A stretch of DNA of 40,813 nt from CALLVY01 sp937899855 (lineage in GTDB: Bacteria > Bacteroidota > Bacteroidia > Chitinophagales > Saprospiraceae): the NCBI GenBank assembly GCA_039820405.1, contig JBCBQC010000054.1:1-40813 (forward strand). The letters run 5' to 3'. A model generated the notes under the pieces. The model worked only from the letters and a program-made list of their open reading frames with translations, had not been told where the DNA came from and searched no databases. This document shows positions 16,103-23,962 of this stretch, one piece after another. The position numbers and the translations under genes were made by a program. Every line of letters begins with the position of its first letter. The stretch's first letter is position 1.

Positions 16103-16645
16103 TTGACCAAAAAATATCGAGCCTTGCAATTCCTTTCTTTTCTCCCCACTTATCGCCAGCGCAATCTCTTTCTATTGGGCGTGGGGGTCTTTGCCCTCCT
16201 ACTCATCTACTTGGTGAGCATTCGGCAGACCCTGGGGCTGTACCGCACCTACTGCGTCAATCGGGCGGCGATCGCTCGGGCGGCCAGTGCGCCGGGAGAA
16301 ATCGCGCGTTTGGAGGCCCAGGTGGCGGCCCTGCAGCAAAATGGCCTCAAGGTCTACGATCAGGAGAATTTGCTGGTGGAGGTGACGCGTTTTTGTCGGG
16401 AGCACGAGTTGTTGATTACCACCTTCCCCAGTTCGGACCGGGTCGTGGAAAACGGCTATCCGATCATTACCAACACCCTGGAGGTACAGGGGGGGTACAA
16501 AGATATGGTGCGCCTGGTACACCTGTTGGAGCAAAGGGAGCGTTTGGGTAGTGTCGGTTCGTTAAAGTTTTACACCCAAAAGGACCGGATCAGCAAAAAG
16601 ACGTACCTCAGGCTGAGTATCGTACTGCGGAATCTGGCCGCATAA
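16103..16645 (+). CDS. PilO/GspM-like inner-membrane assembly protein
   Basis: A 180-residue bitopic protein: a basic N-terminus, one transmembrane helix (RNLFLLGVGVFALLLIYLV, about residues 19-37), a coiled-coil-prone stretch (IARLEAQVAALQQNGLKVYDQ) and a small alpha/beta domain with ITNTLEVQGGYKDMVRLVHLLEQ, the ferredoxin-like layout of PilO and GspM. In type IV pilus and type II secretion machines these proteins link the inner-membrane platform to the secretin. The only sensible start is a TTG at 16103, since a stop codon lies just upstream in frame. Assignment rests on architecture and on the surrounding pil/gsp genes, as PilO sequences are poorly conserved. Confidence 0.75.
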   Translation: MTKKYRALQFLSFLPTYRQRNLFLLGVGVFALLLIYLVSIRQTLGLYRTYCVNRAAIARAASAPGEIARLEAQVAALQQNGLKVYDQENLLVEVTRFCREHELLITTFPSSDRVVENGYPIITNTLEVQGGYKDMVRLVHLLEQRERLGSVGSLKFYTQKDRISKKTYLRLSIVLRNLAA

Positions 16646-16656
16646 GACAATTGACT

Positions 16657-17598
16657 ATGAAAAAATACCTCGGCGCCCTGGCGCTTTTGTTGGCCTTCTT
16701 GGGCCAGTGGGCTTGTAGCGATGTACTCGAAGTGGACCTCAGTGAAGAAGCGGTTACCGTAATTACGCCGTTGGACAGCGCGCAGAATACCCAGTCGGTA
16801 CAAAACTTCTGGTGGGAGGAATTGGATGGGGCGGATACCTACCTGCTGACCCTGGTCAGCCCCTCCTTTGACAACATCGAACGGCGCGTGCTTGAAGCCT
16901 CCGTCAGCACTACCACTTTTGATACCTCCCTCACCAGTGGTGCTTACCAGTGGACCATCCAGGGCGTCAACGAGGGCTTTGAGAGCAAGGCGGAAATTCG
17001 GACCCTCTTCGTCAACAACGATTCGACCAGCAACCTGGCCAATAAAATTGTCTTCCTCACCAGCCCCGCCGCCGATGCCGCCACCCCCGATAGCCAACTG
17101 ACCTTCCGCTGGGACGCGGTCAGCAATGCGGAAACCTACACCTTCCAAATCGCCAGCCCCGATTTTTCGGACCTCAACAACATCCAGGTCAACGAGCTGA
17201 CCGAGAATACCTCGCTCACGGCGACCCTGACCGAAGGCGACTACAGCTGGCGCGTCCGGGCCGAAAATACGACCAGCGTCAGCCCCTACAGCGAACGCCA
17301 ACTGACGGTCGACAATACGCCGCCCAATGCCCCCATCCTCACCAGCCCGGGCGACGACGCTACCGTCAGCCTGCCCGTAACCCTCAGCTGGACTCCCGAC
17401 AACAGCAGCTCGGAAGACGAGGTTTTCGTCTACAGCGACTCCACCCAAAACAACATCATCCTCCAAACCACGACCACCCAAACCAGCCTTTCTTTTAATA
17501 ATGCTGCGGTGACGACCTACTTCTGGCGCGTCCGCTCCATCGATCCGGCTGGTAACGTGGGCGCCTTCAGTAGCCAGCGGACCTTTTCGACTCAATAA
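16657..17598 (+). CDS. Lipoprotein with tandem fibronectin-like beta-sandwich repeats
   Basis: A 313-residue protein with an N-terminal signal and probable lipidated Cys (LGALALLLAFLGQWAC, C20; the residues before Cys are not the strict lipobox). The mature part holds about three similar modules: LDSAQNTQSVQNFWWEELDGADTYLLTLVSP, TSPAADAATPDSQLTFRWDAVSNAETYTFQIASP and TSPGDDATVSLPVTLSWTPDNSSSEDEVFVYSDS, each ending with a YxWxVRA/S-type strand (YQWTIQG, YSWRVRA, YFWRVRS), the fibronectin type III / Ig-like pattern. It sits between the PilO- and PilP-like genes, with 11- and 9-bp gaps, so it is probably co-expressed with the filament machinery. An envelope-spanning or outer-membrane accessory role is inferred. 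The ATG at 16657 is chosen over a TTG six bases upstream. Confidence 0.8.
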   Translation: MKKYLGALALLLAFLGQWACSDVLEVDLSEEAVTVITPLDSAQNTQSVQNFWWEELDGADTYLLTLVSPSFDNIERRVLEASVSTTTFDTSLTSGAYQWTIQGVNEGFESKAEIRTLFVNNDSTSNLANKIVFLTSPAADAATPDSQLTFRWDAVSNAETYTFQIASPDFSDLNNIQVNELTENTSLTATLTEGDYSWRVRAENTTSVSPYSERQLTVDNTPPNAPILTSPGDDATVSLPVTLSWTPDNSSSEDEVFVYSDSTQNNIILQTTTTQTSLSFNNAAVTTYFWRVRSIDPAGNVGAFSSQRTFSTQ

Positions 17599-17607
17599 AT
17601 CCGGGAC

Positions 17608-18105
17608 ATGGACAACAAAAACGTCAAGTACTTGCTGGCCCTTGCGGTATGTGTCATCTGGGGCTTACTGGGCTACCGTATTTATCAAAAGCTCCAACCC
17701 AAAAGTGATTTCTTCCTGCCTCCCGCCCCCATCACCTTCGTTGCCGAAGGTCAGCAAGACAGCTTTACCCTCCTCGTCAACTACCGCGATCCCTTTCTTG
17801 GCGGCAAGCTACGCGCCCCGGAGGCAGCCCCCGCCGCTGCCCCTTCTCCGGCCAATACCCAGGTATCTACCCGGATTCCCCGCCCCGTCAATCCCCGGCA
17901 AAACCGTCCCTTCCCCCAAGTCATTTACAAGGGGCTGATCGACCTCAAGGACGGCCGCAAGGTGGCACTGACCACCGCCAAGAGTAAAACCTTTAATTGG
18001 GAGACCGGTGAGACCTTCGCCGAGATGACCTTGCTGGCCATCTACGAAGATTCGATTCGCATCAAATTCCAGGAGTCGGAAAAGACTATTCTGAAGGGAC
18101 TATAA
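17608..18105 (+). CDS. PilP/GspC-like inner-membrane protein
   Basis: A 165-residue protein with one N-terminal membrane helix (YLLALAVCVIWGLLGYRIY), a Pro/Ala-rich linker (residues ~70-100) and a C-terminal beta-domain (FPQVIYKGLIDLKDGRKVALTTAKSKTFNWETGETFAEMTLLAIYEDSIRIKFQ) that resembles the PilP / GspC homology-region fold, which contacts the secretin N-domains. YRDPFLGG before the linker is also typical (RDPF). It is the last gene of its block and overlaps the 3' end of the convergent GspL-like gene by 20 bp. Sequence similarity alone would be weak; context raises confidence. Confidence 0.75.
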   Translation: MDNKNVKYLLALAVCVIWGLLGYRIYQKLQPKSDFFLPPAPITFVAEGQQDSFTLLVNYRDPFLGGKLRAPEAAPAAAPSPANTQVSTRIPRPVNPRQNRPFPQVIYKGLIDLKDGRKVALTTAKSKTFNWETGETFAEMTLLAIYEDSIRIKFQESEKTILKGL

Positions 18106-19315
18106 AAAGTTGCAATTCAAAGCGGCTGAGCCGGCTACTCAGGTCTTGATATTCCAGGTGTTCGGCGCGATCGACCCAGTCGAGGCTTTCCAGGGTGGTC
18201 AGCCATTCGTTGTAAGTCAAGCTGTTTTTACAAAGCCCCCGAATACGGATGCGGTCTTTTTGGTAGCGGATCAATTGATCCTCGCGGTAGTCGCGTTCTC
18301 GACCGAGGATGGGAAAGATTTCCAGCTCGCTCAACTGGAGGCCGGTGGGCAAAGTGGCGGCGATGCGATCGGCGTAGTAGGAGGTGCGGGAGTTTTGATT
18401 GAGGCTGGTTTGCTGCATAAAATCTTCCTGGCGGCCGACCTGGGCTCGGAGTGAGTCGAGGCGTTCGAGTTGGGTGTCGGCGAGAAAGACCTGGCTGCTC
18501 AAGTCCTGGTTGCGATCCTTGTACTGGTAGTAGAAAAAGGTATTGAGCACGAGGATGACGAGGAGCCCCAGGAGGAGGGCCCAGCCCCCCGTTTGGAAAA
18601 TACGCCACTGAAAAAACTCTTCCTGGCGCGCGGCCACCCGGGGTACCGCCAAGGTATCCGGCGCATCGACCAGGCCCATAAAGGCACTGCCAAAGGCGGG
18701 CAACAGATCGGAGGGCAGGGTTTCCTCTTCGACCCGGACGCTGGTCCACTCCGCATCGGCGGTGCTGCGGCGCAGGCTTTGCAAATGGCCGTTGGCGTCG
18801 AAGTCGAGCTGGTAGGCGCTGGTGCTGAGGGCTTCCTTGCGGTCGAGAAAGGACCAGAGGGGGGTGACGGCAAAGGGGCCGAGTAGCAATTGATTGACCC
18901 AGAGCTCTTGGGCCGCAAATTCATCGAGTACGGTCTGTACGGCATCGCGCCGGACCAAGCTGGCCCAGACGCCGTCGGGGCCGGTCTGGCGTTGGAGCCA
19001 AAATTCTTGTTCTTCCGCATTGGGCAATACGGTGGCCAGCAGTTCGGCTTCGCCGTGATTGGTACCCGGTACCAGCTTGTGCAAGATGCCCCGGATGTTG
19101 AGGCTCAAAAAGATGGGGAGGCCCTTATCCTCGAGTGCTTCGACCAGCGCCTCCATACTGCCCAGCTCGCGTTTGGTCCGCAGCGTTTTGATTTCCCCTT
19201 TTTCCTCCTCCAGTACCACCAGGTGATAGTAGTAGCTCGTGGCTCCCTGTCCCATTTCCACTCCCGCGTACCGTTTGGGGCGCAGGCGACTTTTGATGTT
19301 GTTCAGTAGGGTCAT
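18086..19315 (-). CDS. PilM-PilN fused (GspL-like) assembly protein
   Basis: A 409-residue protein that appears to combine PilM and PilN in one chain, the arrangement seen in GspL. Residues ~15-230 form the cytoplasmic part (RYAGVEMGQGATSYYYHLVVL as the first beta-strand of an actin-like fold); a transmembrane helix lies at ~243-263 (GGWALLLGLLVILVLNTFFYY); residues ~265-409 start with a coiled coil (DTQLERLDSLRAQVGRQEDFM) and end in a ferredoxin-like PilN domain (YYADRIAATLPTGLQLSELEIFP, RIRGLCKNSLTYNEWLTTLESLDWV). The usual PilM nucleotide-binding motifs are not evident. The gene starts 1 bp after the secretin stop. It would couple the ATPase to the periplasmic PilO/PilP-like proteins. Confidence 0.8.
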   Translation of the reverse strand: MTLLNNIKSRLRPKRYAGVEMGQGATSYYYHLVVLEEEKGEIKTLRTKRELGSMEALVEALEDKGLPIFLSLNIRGILHKLVPGTNHGEAELLATVLPNAEEQEFWLQRQTGPDGVWASLVRRDAVQTVLDEFAAQELWVNQLLLGPFAVTPLWSFLDRKEALSTSAYQLDFDANGHLQSLRRSTADAEWTSVRVEEETLPSDLLPAFGSAFMGLVDAPDTLAVPRVAARQEEFFQWRIFQTGGWALLLGLLVILVLNTFFYYQYKDRNQDLSSQVFLADTQLERLDSLRAQVGRQEDFMQQTSLNQNSRTSYYADRIAATLPTGLQLSELEIFPILGRERDYREDQLIRYQKDRIRIRGLCKNSLTYNEWLTTLESLDWVDRAEHLEYQDLSSRLSRFELQLFIVPSE

Positions 19316-19316
19316 C

Positions 19317-21275
19317 CTAGTAAATCACCGTGGGTTTGACAAAAATCAGCAAGCGGCTCTTGTTTTTGGCCCGACGGCGATTGCCAAAGAACCACTTGAT
19401 AATCGGAATTCGACTCAGCAGGGGGACACCGGTACCGGTATTTTCGACGGTCTTGGTTTCGAGTCCCCCCAGGACGATCATCTCGCCGTTGAGCATGCGG
19501 ATGTTGGAGGTAAAGGAACGGTTGACCTGGGCGGGCGGCGCGTCGTTTTGCAATTGCCCGATAAAGTCGGACTGGCTGACTTCGATTTCGAGGGTAACGT
19601 GTTCGTCACCGGATACTACGGGAAGGATGCGAACGGTAAAGTCGGCATTGACGGCGGTAAAGCGGCGGTCCTGTACGGTGACGGGGTTTTGGTTGCCCTG
19701 GAGGGTGGTCCGTTGGTCGAGGTAGTAGCGGGTCTCGCCGATGGTGATGTTGGCCTCCTGCCCGTTGAGGGTGGAGAGGCGGGGTTTGGATCGGGTGATG
19801 ACGTAGCCGTCGTCTTCCACCGCTTGGAGGGTGGCGTAAAAATTGGAACGCACCTGGCCCAGGTTGACGATGCCGTTGCCCGCCAGGGTACCGAGTAGGC
19901 GGTTGATGGCTTCGGAGCTAAAGGTAAAGTTGACGCTGGGCAGAATGGTACCGCCGGCGGGTGGTGGTTCGGTGGCCAGTCCCGCTTCGAAGCCGGCGCG
20001 GGTTTCGCGATTGAACTGGACGTCGAGGATGAGCAGTTCGATCATTACCACCGGGGTGGGGCGATCGAGGGCGTCGAGAAAGGTGGCCACTTCGGCGATG
20101 TTGGCGGCGGAGCCACTGAGGATGAGGGAGTTGAGGTCGATGAATTCTTTGATCTCTACGTTTTGCCCCAGGTCGGCGGGGATAAAGGTTTGGAGTTCTT
20201 TGACGGTGCGGTATTGCAGTTGGTACATCCGGGTTTCCCGCAGGCCTTCCTGTTTGCGGCTGCCGATGAGGTAGACTTGGTTTTCCACCTTATAGCCAAA
20301 TTCGGAGCCGCGGAGGATTTGGTCGAGAAAGGTCTCGTAGCTCACGCCCTGCATACGGAGGCTGATGTTGCCGGTGGGTTCGGCAAAGAGGAAGTAATTG
20401 GTGCCGGTCCGGTCGGAGACGTCCTTGATCAACTGGGCGATGGGAGCATCGGTGGCGTCGACGTCGATTTGGGGCCGTCCCAGGCTATCGGCCCCGATTT
20501 GGACGTTGGCGAGGCCACTACCCCCGCCGTTGCCATTGCCACCGGGGCGGTTGTTGCCGCGGCCGCCCTGATTGGGGTTGTTGAAATTCCCACGGTTGGG
20601 ATTTTGTAGGGCCTGATTGTTGCCATTGTCGAGCTCGAAGACGTAGTAGCCCTTGTCGTCCTTACGCAGGGAGAGGCCGTTGCGGGTGGCGAGCTGTTCG
20701 AGGGCATCCTCAAAGTTGGTTTTACCAATAAAACCGCTGACGATGGCCGTACTGGCGTCGCGGGAGGTAATGACGTTTTTGTTGGCGACCTGGCTGATTT
20801 TTTTGACCACCTGATCGAGGGTATCCCGTTTGAGGGTCAGCTCTAGCTTGTCGTTGAAGGCATTGTAGGTAGCCGCAATTTCCTTTTCGGTATAGGGCTT
20901 GGTGGGGGTGCGGTAGGGGATCAGCGAGATGATGGACCCCGAAAAGGTGAGGTCCAGCTCGTAGAAACGGCAGAGGTGGAGTAGGATGTCGCGGGGGCGT
21001 GTGTCGGCAAAATTGGTGACGATCTGCTGCTGGATGCTGGGGGCGATGGTCAGGTTGAGTTTGGTCTCCTTGGAAAAGGCGATCGCAAATTCTTGGAGCG
21101 AGCCGGTGATGGAAATGTCGATTTCTTTATCGATCCGGGGGTAATCGACGGCGTAGGTGGCGAGGTCTTGTTCGAGGACGTCGAAACGGGGGTTGTTGGG
21201 CTGGGCCCAGGCTTCCTGCGTTCCCAGGCCCCACAACAGGACGACGATCAATAGGCAGTAGTAGGATTTCACCAT
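19317..21275 (-). CDS. Secretin (PilQ/GspD-like outer-membrane channel)
   Basis: A 652-residue secretin that should form the outer-membrane gate. After a signal peptide (residues 1-24, AWAQ) there are three STN/N0-like modules: ~50-120 (IDISITGSLQEFAIAFSKET), ~143-215 (LELTLKRDTLDQVVKKISQ) and ~268-337 (IDVDATDAPIAQLIKDVSD). A Gly/Asn-rich linker (~217-255) separates the second and third. An N1-like module follows (YQLQYRTVKELQTFIPADLG, ~349-405), then the secretin barrel domain (~410-652) with VEDDGYVITRSKPRLSTLNGQEANITIG and the signature EMIVLGGLETKTVENTGTGVPLLSRIPIIKWFF ending ...LLIFVKPTVI (given here in pieces of one domain). Most PilQ/GspD proteins carry one N0 module, so the triplet is unusual. 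The GspE gene lies upstream. Confidence 0.93.
   Translation of the reverse strand: MVKSYYCLLIVVLLWGLGTQEAWAQPNNPRFDVLEQDLATYAVDYPRIDKEIDISITGSLQEFAIAFSKETKLNLTIAPSIQQQIVTNFADTRPRDILLHLCRFYELDLTFSGSIISLIPYRTPTKPYTEKEIAATYNAFNDKLELTLKRDTLDQVVKKISQVANKNVITSRDASTAIVSGFIGKTNFEDALEQLATRNGLSLRKDDKGYYVFELDNGNNQALQNPNRGNFNNPNQGGRGNNRPGGNGNGGGSGLANVQIGADSLGRPQIDVDATDAPIAQLIKDVSDRTGTNYFLFAEPTGNISLRMQGVSYETFLDQILRGSEFGYKVENQVYLIGSRKQEGLRETRMYQLQYRTVKELQTFIPADLGQNVEIKEFIDLNSLILSGSAANIAEVATFLDALDRPTPVVMIELLILDVQFNRETRAGFEAGLATEPPPAGGTILPSVNFTFSSEAINRLLGTLAGNGIVNLGQVRSNFYATLQAVEDDGYVITRSKPRLSTLNGQEANITIGETRYYLDQRTTLQGNQNPVTVQDRRFTAVNADFTVRILPVVSGDEHVTLEIEVSQSDFIGQLQNDAPPAQVNRSFTSNIRMLNGEMIVLGGLETKTVENTGTGVPLLSRIPIIKWFFGNRRRAKNKSRLLIFVKPTVIY
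20510..20627 (-). repeat. Gly/Asn-rich low-complexity linker in secretin
   Basis: This stretch encodes residues ~217-255 of the secretin, dominated by Gly, Asn, Arg and Gln (NPNRGN, NPNQGGRGNN, GGNGNGGGSG). It separates the second and third STN-like modules and is likely disordered in the periplasm. Confidence 0.7.
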
Positions 21276-21347
21276 AGTTTGTTTGTACGAGTTTGGTGCC
21301 GCGATTTGTGCTTGGCGGCACGATTTAGTCTTCTTTGTGCGTGCCCC

Positions 21348-22784
21348 CTAGCTACTGGTAGCCAGGATGGGATATACTTCTTCAATGCTGGTGCGACCGG
21401 CTTCCAGGAGTTCGAAGGCATTGTCGGCGAGGCTCTTGATGCCCCTTTCCTGCAGCAGGTGGCTGACCGCAAAATTACCAGATTTTATTTCCGTGGCCAA
21501 TTCTGAGTCGATCGTAATCACTTCGTAAACGGCTTTCCGTCCGCGATAGCCCGTAAAATAGCACTGCTCGCAGCCCACTGGCCGGTGGTGTTGTACCACA
21601 GGCCGCGGAGGGGTGTAGCGGCGAGGAAACAGCTTGGGGTCGAGCTTGGCCGGTTTGCTACAGTGGGGGCAGAGCAGCCGGACCAGGCGCTGGGCCACCG
21701 CCGTATTGAGCGTATCGGCCAGCAGGAAGGTCGGGATTTCCATATCGGCCAGGCGGGGAATGATGCCCCAGGCCGAGTTGGTGTGAATGGTCGATAGGAC
21801 CAAGTGACCCGTCAGCGAAGCCCGGATGGCCATGGAGGCCGTAGGGCGGTCCCGAATCTCCCCGACCATGATGATGTCGGGATCTTGCCGGAGGAAGGTC
21901 CGCAGGGCACTGGGAAAGTCAAAGCCAATGTTTTCCCGCAGCTGGACCTGATTGATGCCCTCTAAGGTATATTCGATGGGATCCTCAATGGTCACCACAT
22001 TGCGGGTGGTTTTATTCAACAATTGTAAGGTAGCATACAAGGTGGTGGTCTTCCCCGATCCGGTGGGCCCACTGATGAGGACCATGCCATTGGGCTTTTG
22101 GATGCCGTCCAGGTAGTCCTCCAGGTCGCGGCTACCGAAGCCGAGTTGGCTGAGTTCGATGTAGCTGTTGCTATTGCTCAGGAGTCGGAGCACCACCTTT
22201 TCGCCGTGGAGGGTGGGCAGCATCGACACCCGAATATCGAAGCGGTCCTTGTCGTTGAGTTTGAAGAGGATCCGGCCGTCCTGGGGCAGGCGTTTTTCGG
22301 CGATATCGAGATTCGCTTGGATTTTGATTTTGTTGACCAGGCTGGGGTATTCCAACTTGCTGAGTAGGTAGCGTTCGAGCAGTACGCCATCGACGCGCAT
22401 TCGGATGCGGGCGTTGTTTTCGTAGGGTTCCATGTGGATATCGCTACTGCCGAGTTGTTGGGCTTCCTGGACCAGTTTGAGCAGCAGGTCTTTGGACTGG
22501 TTGGCGTCCAGGTCGAGGCCTTTGACGCGGGGCCCTTGGTTGGCATTTTTGCGGTAGTGCTGGGCGATGGCCTTGCGCAGGGCTTCGGGCTCGTGGGGGG
22601 TCAGTTCGATGGCTTGGCCGAGGAGGACTTCCAGTTCTTCTTCGAGGCCCGCGGCGTCCTGGTCGGCGGCGACGTAGAGGGAGAGGCAGCCATTTTCCCG
22701 TTTGTAGGGGAGAATGGAGTAGTGCCAGGCCTGTTGGGTGGTGAGGCACTGAAGGATTTCGGTGGAGATGGGGGCCAGGGTCAT
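21348..22784 (-). CDS. GspE/PilB-type assembly ATPase
   Basis: A 478-residue hexameric ATPase that powers pilin or pseudopilin insertion. A short N-terminal domain (~1-85) is followed by the N2 region (SSDIHMEPYENNARIRMRVDG, ~113-133), Walker A GPTGSGKTT (239-247), the Asp box IEDPIEYTLEGINQ, Walker B DPDIIMVGEIRD (301-312) and the His box STIHTNSA. The C-terminal zinc site has CPHC (372-375) and CEQC (405-408), diagnostic of GspE/PilB rather than the retraction ATPase PilT. The N1 domain is shorter than in many GspE proteins. It lies between the prepilin peptidase and secretin genes on the same strand. Confidence 0.96.
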   Translation of the reverse strand: MTLAPISTEILQCLTTQQAWHYSILPYKRENGCLSLYVAADQDAAGLEEELEVLLGQAIELTPHEPEALRKAIAQHYRKNANQGPRVKGLDLDANQSKDLLLKLVQEAQQLGSSDIHMEPYENNARIRMRVDGVLLERYLLSKLEYPSLVNKIKIQANLDIAEKRLPQDGRILFKLNDKDRFDIRVSMLPTLHGEKVVLRLLSNSNSYIELSQLGFGSRDLEDYLDGIQKPNGMVLISGPTGSGKTTTLYATLQLLNKTTRNVVTIEDPIEYTLEGINQVQLRENIGFDFPSALRTFLRQDPDIIMVGEIRDRPTASMAIRASLTGHLVLSTIHTNSAWGIIPRLADMEIPTFLLADTLNTAVAQRLVRLLCPHCSKPAKLDPKLFPRRYTPPRPVVQHHRPVGCEQCYFTGYRGRKAVYEVITIDSELATEIKSGNFAVSHLLQERGIKSLADNAFELLEAGRTSIEEVYPILATSS

Positions 22785-22825
22785 GTTTTCGATACTTTAC
22801 GGTATTTGGAGCGCTGGTGGGGGGC

Positions 22826-23335
22826 TTAGGAGCGTCCCCAGGAGCGCAGGTAATGTTTGATCCAGTAATCGTTTTGCGGATCAAAGTGGAACAAGTAGCT
22901 TCCCAGCAGCACCGCGATGAGGGCGATGGCCATGTAGGCGGCGAGCGGGATGGTGGGCTTTGTTTGGGGCAAAAAGTATTGCAATACTAGGTGACTACAC
23001 AGGCTCAGTACGAGGCTAAAAATAAAAAAGAAAATGAAATTGGCCGGCGCGAAGAGCACGCAGAGGGGAAGGAAAAAAAGCAGGTCCCCCAGCCCCAGGT
23101 AGCGATTGATGATGTTGACCCATTTGCCTGCTTTCCACGAGAAATAGAGGCTCAGGACGCTCATTTGAAAGCCGACCAATAGTACATTTACACCAATCCA
23201 TTCCACCCGCCAGGGAAAACCGAGTAAGCTAATCAGGAGCAACAGCGCGATCCAGTACCAGTGAATGGCCCGGTCCCGAAAGTCCTCGTAGATGATGAAG
23301 AGGAGTGGTGGCAGTAGGGCCAGCTGAGCGATCAA
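22826..23335 (-). CDS. Minimal A24-type prepilin peptidase
   Basis: A 169-residue polytopic membrane protein that should cleave the leader of the (pseudo)pilins on the cytoplasmic side. The two catalytic Asp motifs of aspartic A24 peptidases are recognisable: YEDFRDRAIHW (D18, in the D-x3-R-x-I pattern) and GLGD (81-84, D84). It lacks the N-terminal methyltransferase domain of full PilD. The start appears to be TTG at 23335, overlapping the pseudopilin's TGA stop (TTGA), because no ATG lies close enough to keep the first helix; translation is likely coupled. A short, 169-residue form is small even for this family. Confidence 0.85.
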   Translation of the reverse strand: MIAQLALLPPLLFIIYEDFRDRAIHWYWIALLLLISLLGFPWRVEWIGVNVLLVGFQMSVLSLYFSWKAGKWVNIINRYLGLGDLLFFLPLCVLFAPANFIFFFIFSLVLSLCSHLVLQYFLPQTKPTIPLAAYMAIALIAVLLGSYLFHFDPQNDYWIKHYLRSWGRS

Positions 23336-23742
23336 TCCGCGACGACCTCCCGCAGTCTACCCTCCTGATCGATCTCCCAAACGTTGATGTTGCCGTCGTT
23401 GTTGAAATCCGCGATGGCGGTGGCTCGGGCGATAAAGGACGTTTGCGAGGCCGAGACGATTTCGTAGGTATAGCGCGCATCCCCACTCTCGTGGAGCGTT
23501 TTGGGAGCGGTAAAACCGATTTCGCGGGCGTCGTTGGAGTATTTAAAGTAGCGCTGGTAGTAAGTCTTCTGGCGCGACTGGAGGTATTTCAATTGATTTT
23601 GAGCTTCCACCGAATAGGCATCGCCAAAGATGCCGTCAAAAACGGGGAGGGCGATGAGCATGAGGATGCCGATGATTACCAGCACTACCATCAATTCGGT
23701 GAGGGTAAAAGCTTTAAGTCTTTTGTTTAGCGGAAACTTCAT
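23332..23742 (-). CDS. Major pseudopilin (GspG/PilA-like) with EF-hand-type loop
   Basis: A 136-residue type IV (pseudo)pilin. The leader MKFPLNKRLKA is followed by FTLTELMVVLVIIGILMLIALPVF, the class III signal with Glu at +5; the residue before cleavage is Ala, not the usual Gly. Residues 112-123 (DFNNDGNINVWE) match every liganding position of a canonical EF-hand calcium loop (D1, N3, D5, G6, N7, I8, E12), suggesting Ca2+-stabilisation of the C-terminal domain as in GspG, though with a different motif. It overlaps the prepilin peptidase gene by 4 bp and is divergent from the GspK-like gene. It is most likely the main filament subunit since it is the only GspG-type pilin here. Confidence 0.9.
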   Translation of the reverse strand: MKFPLNKRLKAFTLTELMVVLVIIGILMLIALPVFDGIFGDAYSVEAQNQLKYLQSRQKTYYQRYFKYSNDAREIGFTAPKTLHESGDARYTYEIVSASQTSFIARATAIADFNNDGNINVWEIDQEGRLREVVAD

Positions 23743-23962
23743 CTTTTTTTGATTTTGAATTCTGGGCCCGATCCGGTGGTATTGCGAAGGGTGCTAGGGG
23801 GGCGCAGAGGAACGCTGAGATTTTTTACAATTAATCCTTAATTTTACGTCTTACAGCATAGAGGTGCTGGAAACTAAAACGTTAAAATCCTCGATTCATT
23901 CTTGTTTTCGGTCGCTTTTTCTGTTTTCACAAGGTACTTAAAAATCCACTGCCATCAAAGCC
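23743..23962. promoter_or_regulatory. Divergent intergenic region of the filament locus
   Basis: These 220 bases separate the minus-strand pilin/peptidase/ATPase/secretin block from the plus-strand GspK-I-J-F block, so they must hold promoters for both. It is AT-richer than the flanking genes. I found no TAnnTTTG box with a correctly spaced TTTG on either strand, so no promoter is placed. Confidence 0.4.

Noticed and set aside
16570..17595. 341-codon minus-strand frame opposite the fibronectin-repeat lipoprotein
   Set aside because: The sense frame has a signal peptide and clear internal repeats; the antisense frame has neither and overlaps it fully.
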